Shown here one piece after another: positions 60,332 through 64,000 of a stretch of DNA of 64,000 bases. The stretch covers positions 372,001 through 436,000 of the forward strand of contig NZ_CADFGE010000006.1 in NCBI RefSeq assembly GCF_902833645.1, in the 5' to 3' direction. The translations under genes and the position numbers were made by a program. Below the pieces are notes generated by a model. The model was not told where the DNA came from. It saw nothing but the letters and a program-made list of their open reading frames with translations, and did not search any database. Numbering within the stretch: position 1 is the first letter of the stretch; each line of letters begins with the position of its first letter. The stretch comes from Paraburkholderia fungorum (GTDB lineage Bacteria > Pseudomonadota > Gammaproteobacteria > Burkholderiales > Burkholderiaceae).

Positions 60332-61363
60332 TCAAACCGACTCAAACCCCACCAGCACATTCACTGCATTCACTCCGATCGCCGCGACCGCATAGCCGCC
60401 TTCCATCACGAACAAGGTCGGTTTCCCCAATCGTCCGATCGCCTCGCCGATACGCAGATAGTCCGCGCTGCGCAGCTTGAATTGCGAAATCGGGTCTTCT
60501 TCGAAAGTATCGACACCGAGAGACACCACCAGTGCATCCGGCGCGTAATCGGCGACACGCGCGCAGGCCGCGTCGAGCGCCACCGTATAGTCCGCCCAAG
60601 CCGTACCCGGTTGCAGCGGAAAGTTGGCGTTGTAGCCGAGGCCGGCACCCGCGCCGGCTTCGTCAGCGTGGCCGAGAAAGAACGGGTACTCAGTGCGCGG
60701 ATCGCCATGCAACGACGCGAACAATACGTCCGAACGCTGATAGAAAATGCTTTGCGTACCGTTGCCGTGGTGATAATCGACATCGAGAATCGCCACGCGC
60801 TTTGCGCCCGCATCGAGGAACGACTGCGCCGCCACCGCAGCGTTGTTGATATAGCAGTAGCCGCCCATATAGTCCGCCGCAGCGTGGTGCCCAGGCGGGC
60901 GGCACAACGAGAATGCGCCGCGCGCACCTTCCCTCACGTGGCGCGCGCCGGTGAGCGCCACGTTCACGGCGTCGCTGACGGCGGCCCACGTGCCCGCGGT
61001 GATCGGCACACCCGCATCCATCGAGTAGTAGCCGAGCTTGCCGTCGATATCTTCCGGCACGCGGTCCTGGCGCATGCCGCGCACCGGCCATATGAGCGGC
61101 AGCGCGTCATGCTTGCGGCCGAGCGCGCTCCATTCGTCCCACGCGCTGCCGAGAAACGCAATGAAGCCTTTGTCGTGAACACGGTGCACCGGATCGAGTC
61201 CGAACGATGCGGGCGCAATCACGTCGCCGAGCTTCGTTTCGCGCACCCGTTCCAGGATGAAATCAGCGCGGCTCGGCATCTCGAAGCAAGGCTTCATTTC
61301 GCCGTCGATCAATTCCGCGTGGCCATGATGCAGCCGGTGCCGATCGCTATACACAGTCAACAT
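60332..61363 (-). CDS. Acetylpolyamine amidohydrolase (histone-deacetylase family)
   Basis: 343 residues, the length of bacterial AphA/AphB-type enzymes. Motifs: catalytic His159-His160 in CRPPGHHAAADYMGGYCYINN, zinc ligands Asp196 and His198 in ILDVDYHHGNGTQ, and a third ligand Asp in SLGVDTFEEDP. Removes the acetyl group from acetylputrescine and similar compounds. It lies in a leftward pair with a nitrilase-type gene, all next to a glutamine-synthetase-like gene, which fits polyamine breakdown. Confidence 0.92.
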   Translation of the reverse strand: MLTVYSDRHRLHHGHAELIDGEMKPCFEMPSRADFILERVRETKLGDVIAPASFGLDPVHRVHDKGFIAFLGSAWDEWSALGRKHDALPLIWPVRGMRQDRVPEDIDGKLGYYSMDAGVPITAGTWAAVSDAVNVALTGARHVREGARGAFSLCRPPGHHAAADYMGGYCYINNAAVAAQSFLDAGAKRVAILDVDYHHGNGTQSIFYQRSDVLFASLHGDPRTEYPFFLGHADEAGAGAGLGYNANFPLQPGTAWADYTVALDAACARVADYAPDALVVSLGVDTFEEDPISQFKLRSADYLRIGEAIGRLGKPTLFVMEGGYAVAAIGVNAVNVLVGFESV

Positions 61364-61442
61364 GCAATGTCTCCTCAGAATGCTTGCTGCTCGAATCCGT
61401 CACTCAATCCGGCGGGGTCCGTCACACTCGTGGATACGATAG

Positions 61443-62336
61443 TCACGGTGCCCCCTCCTGCGTCCGGTGTACGCCGTCGCTCGTCGCGAGGATGCCGTAG
61501 CAGGCCGGCCGCCGGTCGCGAAACACGCCCCATGCATGGCGTGTCGCGGCAACCGCATCCAGATCGAAACGATGCAGCAGGATCGCGGACTCGTCGCGCC
61601 CCGCTTTCTTCACCTGCTCGCCATACTGATCGGCGATGAACGACGACCCGTAGTAGCGCTGCGGGAAGTCGCGGCCTTGCTCGCGGCCGGTGCGATTCGC
61701 GGCGATCAGCGGCACGAGGTTCGCGCCTGCGTGGCCCTGCATCACGCGCTGCCAGTGCGCGCTGCTGTCGAGCGACGGGTCTTGCGGTTCGCTGCCGATC
61801 GCGGTCGGATAGAACAGCAGTTCGGCACCGAGCAGCGCCATCGCGCGGGCCGTTTCCGGGAACCACTGGTCCCAGCAGATACCGACGCCGAGTGTGCCGT
61901 AGCGCGTCGGCCAGACGCGCAAACCTGTGTCGCCGGGCGTGAAGTAGTACTTCTCGCTGTAGCCCGGACCGTCGGGAATATGAGTTTTGCGGTAGCGGCC
62001 GAGCACGCGGCCATCGGCGTCGATCATCGCCACCGTGTTGTAGAAGACGTTGCCGGCCCGTTCGAAGAAACTGATCGGCAGGACTACGTTCAACTCGGCC
62101 GCGACGCGGCTAAACCGCGTAATGGCGGGATGGCCCTCGAACGGCAGCGCATGACGGAAGTGCTTTGAATCCTGTTCGGTGCAGAAATACGGCAACTCGA
62201 ACAACTCGGGCAGCAGAATCACCTGTGCGCCTTGTGCCGCCGCTTCACGCACGAGGCGCTCGGCCTCGGCGCGATTCGCCTCGCGATCCCATCCGGGGAC
62301 GGCCAACTGGATTGCCGCCACGCTGACTGCACGCAT
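61443..62336 (-). CDS. N-carbamoylputrescine amidase-like nitrilase-superfamily enzyme
   Basis: 297 residues from the ATG with GGGAGA upstream: MRAVSVAAIQLAVPGWDREANRAEAERLVREAAAQGAQVILLPELFELPYFC. The triad is visible: Glu in LLPELFELPYFC, Lys in RYRKTHIPDGPGYSEKYYF, Cys in GVGICWDQWFPE. These signatures match N-carbamoylputrescine amidohydrolases (AguB). It would give putrescine. Upstream of the acetylpolyamine amidohydrolase gene in the same operon. Confidence 0.9.
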   Translation of the reverse strand: MRAVSVAAIQLAVPGWDREANRAEAERLVREAAAQGAQVILLPELFELPYFCTEQDSKHFRHALPFEGHPAITRFSRVAAELNVVLPISFFERAGNVFYNTVAMIDADGRVLGRYRKTHIPDGPGYSEKYYFTPGDTGLRVWPTRYGTLGVGICWDQWFPETARAMALLGAELLFYPTAIGSEPQDPSLDSSAHWQRVMQGHAGANLVPLIAANRTGREQGRDFPQRYYGSSFIADQYGEQVKKAGRDESAILLHRFDLDAVAATRHAWGVFRDRRPACYGILATSDGVHRTQEGAP

Positions 62337-62528
62337 CTCATGTCTCCCTTGTATTGGTCTGGGAAAATTCTGCCCGAGGCGCGCGTGAGCGATAGCGGAG
62401 AAGCGGTCATCGAGGGGATAAATGTGGCCAATGTGGCCCGGCGTCAGTCGTTCATGACGTGACTTTGCGGCACGAGGTTGCGCCGGCCGAACCGTCGGCT
62501 TCAAGGGGCGTTTCGACAGAACCGCCTG

Positions 62529-63566
62529 TCAGGCGTAGCGGTAATCGCTCGGACAATGGCCCGTCCAGCGGCGGAACGCGTGTCGGAAGCCCGCCGTTTC
62601 GCTATAGCCGAGCCGCTCGGCAATATCCGACATCGACAGCCGCGTGCGCGTCAGGTAGTCGAGCGCGAGATCGTGGCGCACGCGGTCGAGCAGCGTCTGG
62701 AAGGCGGAGCCGCTGCCCGCCAGGCGTCGTCTGAGGGTGCGCTCCGACACGCACAGCGCATCGGCGAGCGCGCGCAACGAACCGTAGCGGCAGGGGTCGG
62801 AATACAGCAGGCGCAAGCTGCGCGCGGTCACGTCGTTGCCCGCCGCGGTGGCCCATTCGCGTTCCAGTTGTGCGCATTGCTGGCGCGACATCAGATAGCT
62901 CACCGGCTCGGCGAGCGGCAGCGGTTCGTCGAGCCAGCTGGCCGGAAAAATCAGGGCGTTTTCGGTGGCGTCGAACGTGGCGCGACGGCCTATGCGCGCT
63001 TCGTAGGCATCCGCGTGAGCGGGTGCGTTGAACGTCACCTTGAGCGTATCCGGCGCGCGCCGTGCCGACAGCACGTCGCAGACGATCGCCCACATCGAGG
63101 CGAGACACATGTCGGTATTGATCACAGCAAGATCCGGCCGGTAGTGATAATCGGCCGCGACGATCGCCGCTTCCTCCGCGTTGCGGCGCAGCGAAACCTT
63201 GAAGTAGCTCCCGAGCAGTACGGGAAAGTCCTGGGCGCATTGCAGCGCGTCGCCGAGCGTGGGACTCACCAGCATCGCGTAGCCGAGGATGCCGTAGCTC
63301 GAAATATGCATGGCGCGGCCGATGTCGAGCCCAATACGCGTATCGCCGCAGGCGCGCAACGCGTTGGCGAACACCATCAGTTCCTGCGCCTGCGTGACGA
63401 GCCCGGACGGTCGCCGCAGGTCGGCCGCGCCGACGCCGCTTCCCGCCAGCAGCAGCTCAGCACTAATCCCCTGCCGCTCCAGCAGTGAGACGGCGGCGGC
63501 AATCGTATGCAGGGTCGCGACGCGTTGGGCCGGCGACGGGCGTTGCGAACACGGCGCATCGGTCAT
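62529..63566 (-). CDS. AraC-family regulator
   Basis: 345 residues: an N-terminal arabinose-binding-type domain (FANALRACGDTRIGLDIGRAMHISSYGILGYAMLVSPTLGDALQ) and a C-terminal pair of HTH (LRALADALCVSERTLRRRLAGSGSAFQTLLDRVRHDLALDYLTRTRLSMSDIAERLGYSETAGFRHAFRRWTGHCPSDYR). OruR/GadX-like group. Its neighbours on both sides are polyamine genes, so it is the likely regulator of that cluster. Confidence 0.92.
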   Translation of the reverse strand: MTDAPCSQRPSPAQRVATLHTIAAAVSLLERQGISAELLLAGSGVGAADLRRPSGLVTQAQELMVFANALRACGDTRIGLDIGRAMHISSYGILGYAMLVSPTLGDALQCAQDFPVLLGSYFKVSLRRNAEEAAIVAADYHYRPDLAVINTDMCLASMWAIVCDVLSARRAPDTLKVTFNAPAHADAYEARIGRRATFDATENALIFPASWLDEPLPLAEPVSYLMSRQQCAQLEREWATAAGNDVTARSLRLLYSDPCRYGSLRALADALCVSERTLRRRLAGSGSAFQTLLDRVRHDLALDYLTRTRLSMSDIAERLGYSETAGFRHAFRRWTGHCPSDYRYA

Positions 63567-63752
63567 GGGCAGCTCTCAGGTTCCTTCGATGAGCCGATGA
63601 TATTTGATCAAATTTCCCAAAAGGAAAAATCCATGTCATGATTTGATCAAATCTCATGATGCAAAACGTCCAGCTTTCCCGAACAGACAGCGCGTCGCGC
63701 AGGCTTCGCCGCCCCGCTTCGCGCCATCTTCATCAACCGACTGGAGTCAACC

Positions 63753-64000
63753 TTGCAAAGCGACCTACGCGACGATCTACGTGAATTCCTGGAGCATCAC
63801 CGCATCCACGAGGTGGAATGCGTGATACCGGACATGACGGGCGTGGCGCGCGGCAAGATCGTGCCGAAGAACCTGTTTCTCTCGGAAGGCAAGATGCACA
63901 TGTCGAACGCGCTGCTGATGATCACCGTCAACGGCGAGTTCGCGGATTTTGAGCGTTTCGTCGGGCCAAGCGATCCCGATATGGTCTGCATTCCCGATCC
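63753..64000 (+). CDS. Glutamine-synthetase-like enzyme (gamma-glutamylpolyamine synthetase), partial
   Basis: About 82 residues up to the right edge: (TTG start) LQSDLRDDLREFLEHHRIHEVECVIPDMTGVARGKIVPKNLFLSEGKMHMSNALLMITVNGEFADFERFVGPSDPDMVCIPD. This is the beta-grasp N-terminus of a type-I GS relative (CVIPDMTGVARGK). GGAG precedes the TTG. Neighbours suggest a PuuA-like role. An ATG start is absent nearby. Confidence 0.82.
   Translation, partial: MQSDLRDDLREFLEHHRIHEVECVIPDMTGVARGKIVPKNLFLSEGKMHMSNALLMITVNGEFADFERFVGPSDPDMVCIPD

Overview
The window looks like chromosomal DNA from a Burkholderiales bacterium, most likely Paraburkholderia or a close relative. The grounds are the high GC content, the gene content (Burkholderia-type porins, a MocR/PfpI pair, a urea-carboxylase-family operon, DUF4148, FabV) and a dispersed repeat that I associate with this group. 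No rRNA, tRNA or CRISPR array was seen.

Layout, left to right. 1-5.2 kb: MdtABC-type RND efflux pump genes, running leftward and cut by the window edge. 5.9-15.9 kb: a seven-gene leftward operon (ABC importer, two DUF1989 proteins, a urea/guanidine carboxylase, allophanate hydrolase) behind a guanidine-I (ykkC) riboswitch. Upstream of the riboswitch are a sigma-54-type promoter and two NtrC-like boxes. Together they read as nitrogen-controlled guanidine use. 16-33 kb: ordinary small operons and regulators (response regulators, MocR and PfpI, LysR with enoyl-CoA hydratase, Tat-exported epoxide hydrolase, MaoC, Ohr, a TlpA-like protein flanked by duplicated OmpR-type sites, lipoproteins, a secreted phospholipase-C-like enzyme). 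33-36.4 kb: a porin and an ISNCY/IS1202-like insertion sequence.

36.4-47.66 kb is the highlight: an integrated, tailless, membrane-containing virus related to corticovirus PM2, about 11.25 kb long. It has a P2-like double-jelly-roll major capsid protein, an FtsK/HerA-type packaging ATPase, a gpA-like HUH rolling-circle replicase, a membrane-anchored GH24 lysozyme, a holin-like protein, a run of single-TM micro-proteins and a 29-residue Arg/Lys-rich peptide. It lies between direct repeats of a dif-like Xer site and carries no integrase gene, so host XerCD probably integrates it at the chromosome terminus. The attP core lies inside the 3' end of the virus's own repressor gene. Integration therefore gives the repressor a host-encoded C-terminal tail, and circularisation restores a viral tail followed by a terminator.

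47.7-52.2 kb: poorly known envelope proteins (exported, zinc-ribbon membrane, DUF3592-like, lipoprotein). 52.6-58.8 kb: a second porin, PBP1A, a large inverted repeat with a 19-bp tandem array, and FabV. 59-64 kb: a GST, then a polyamine-catabolism cluster (acetylpolyamine amidohydrolase, N-carbamoylputrescine amidase-like, AraC regulator, and the start of a glutamine-synthetase-like gene cut by the right edge). All assignments were made by reading the sequence; no searches were run.
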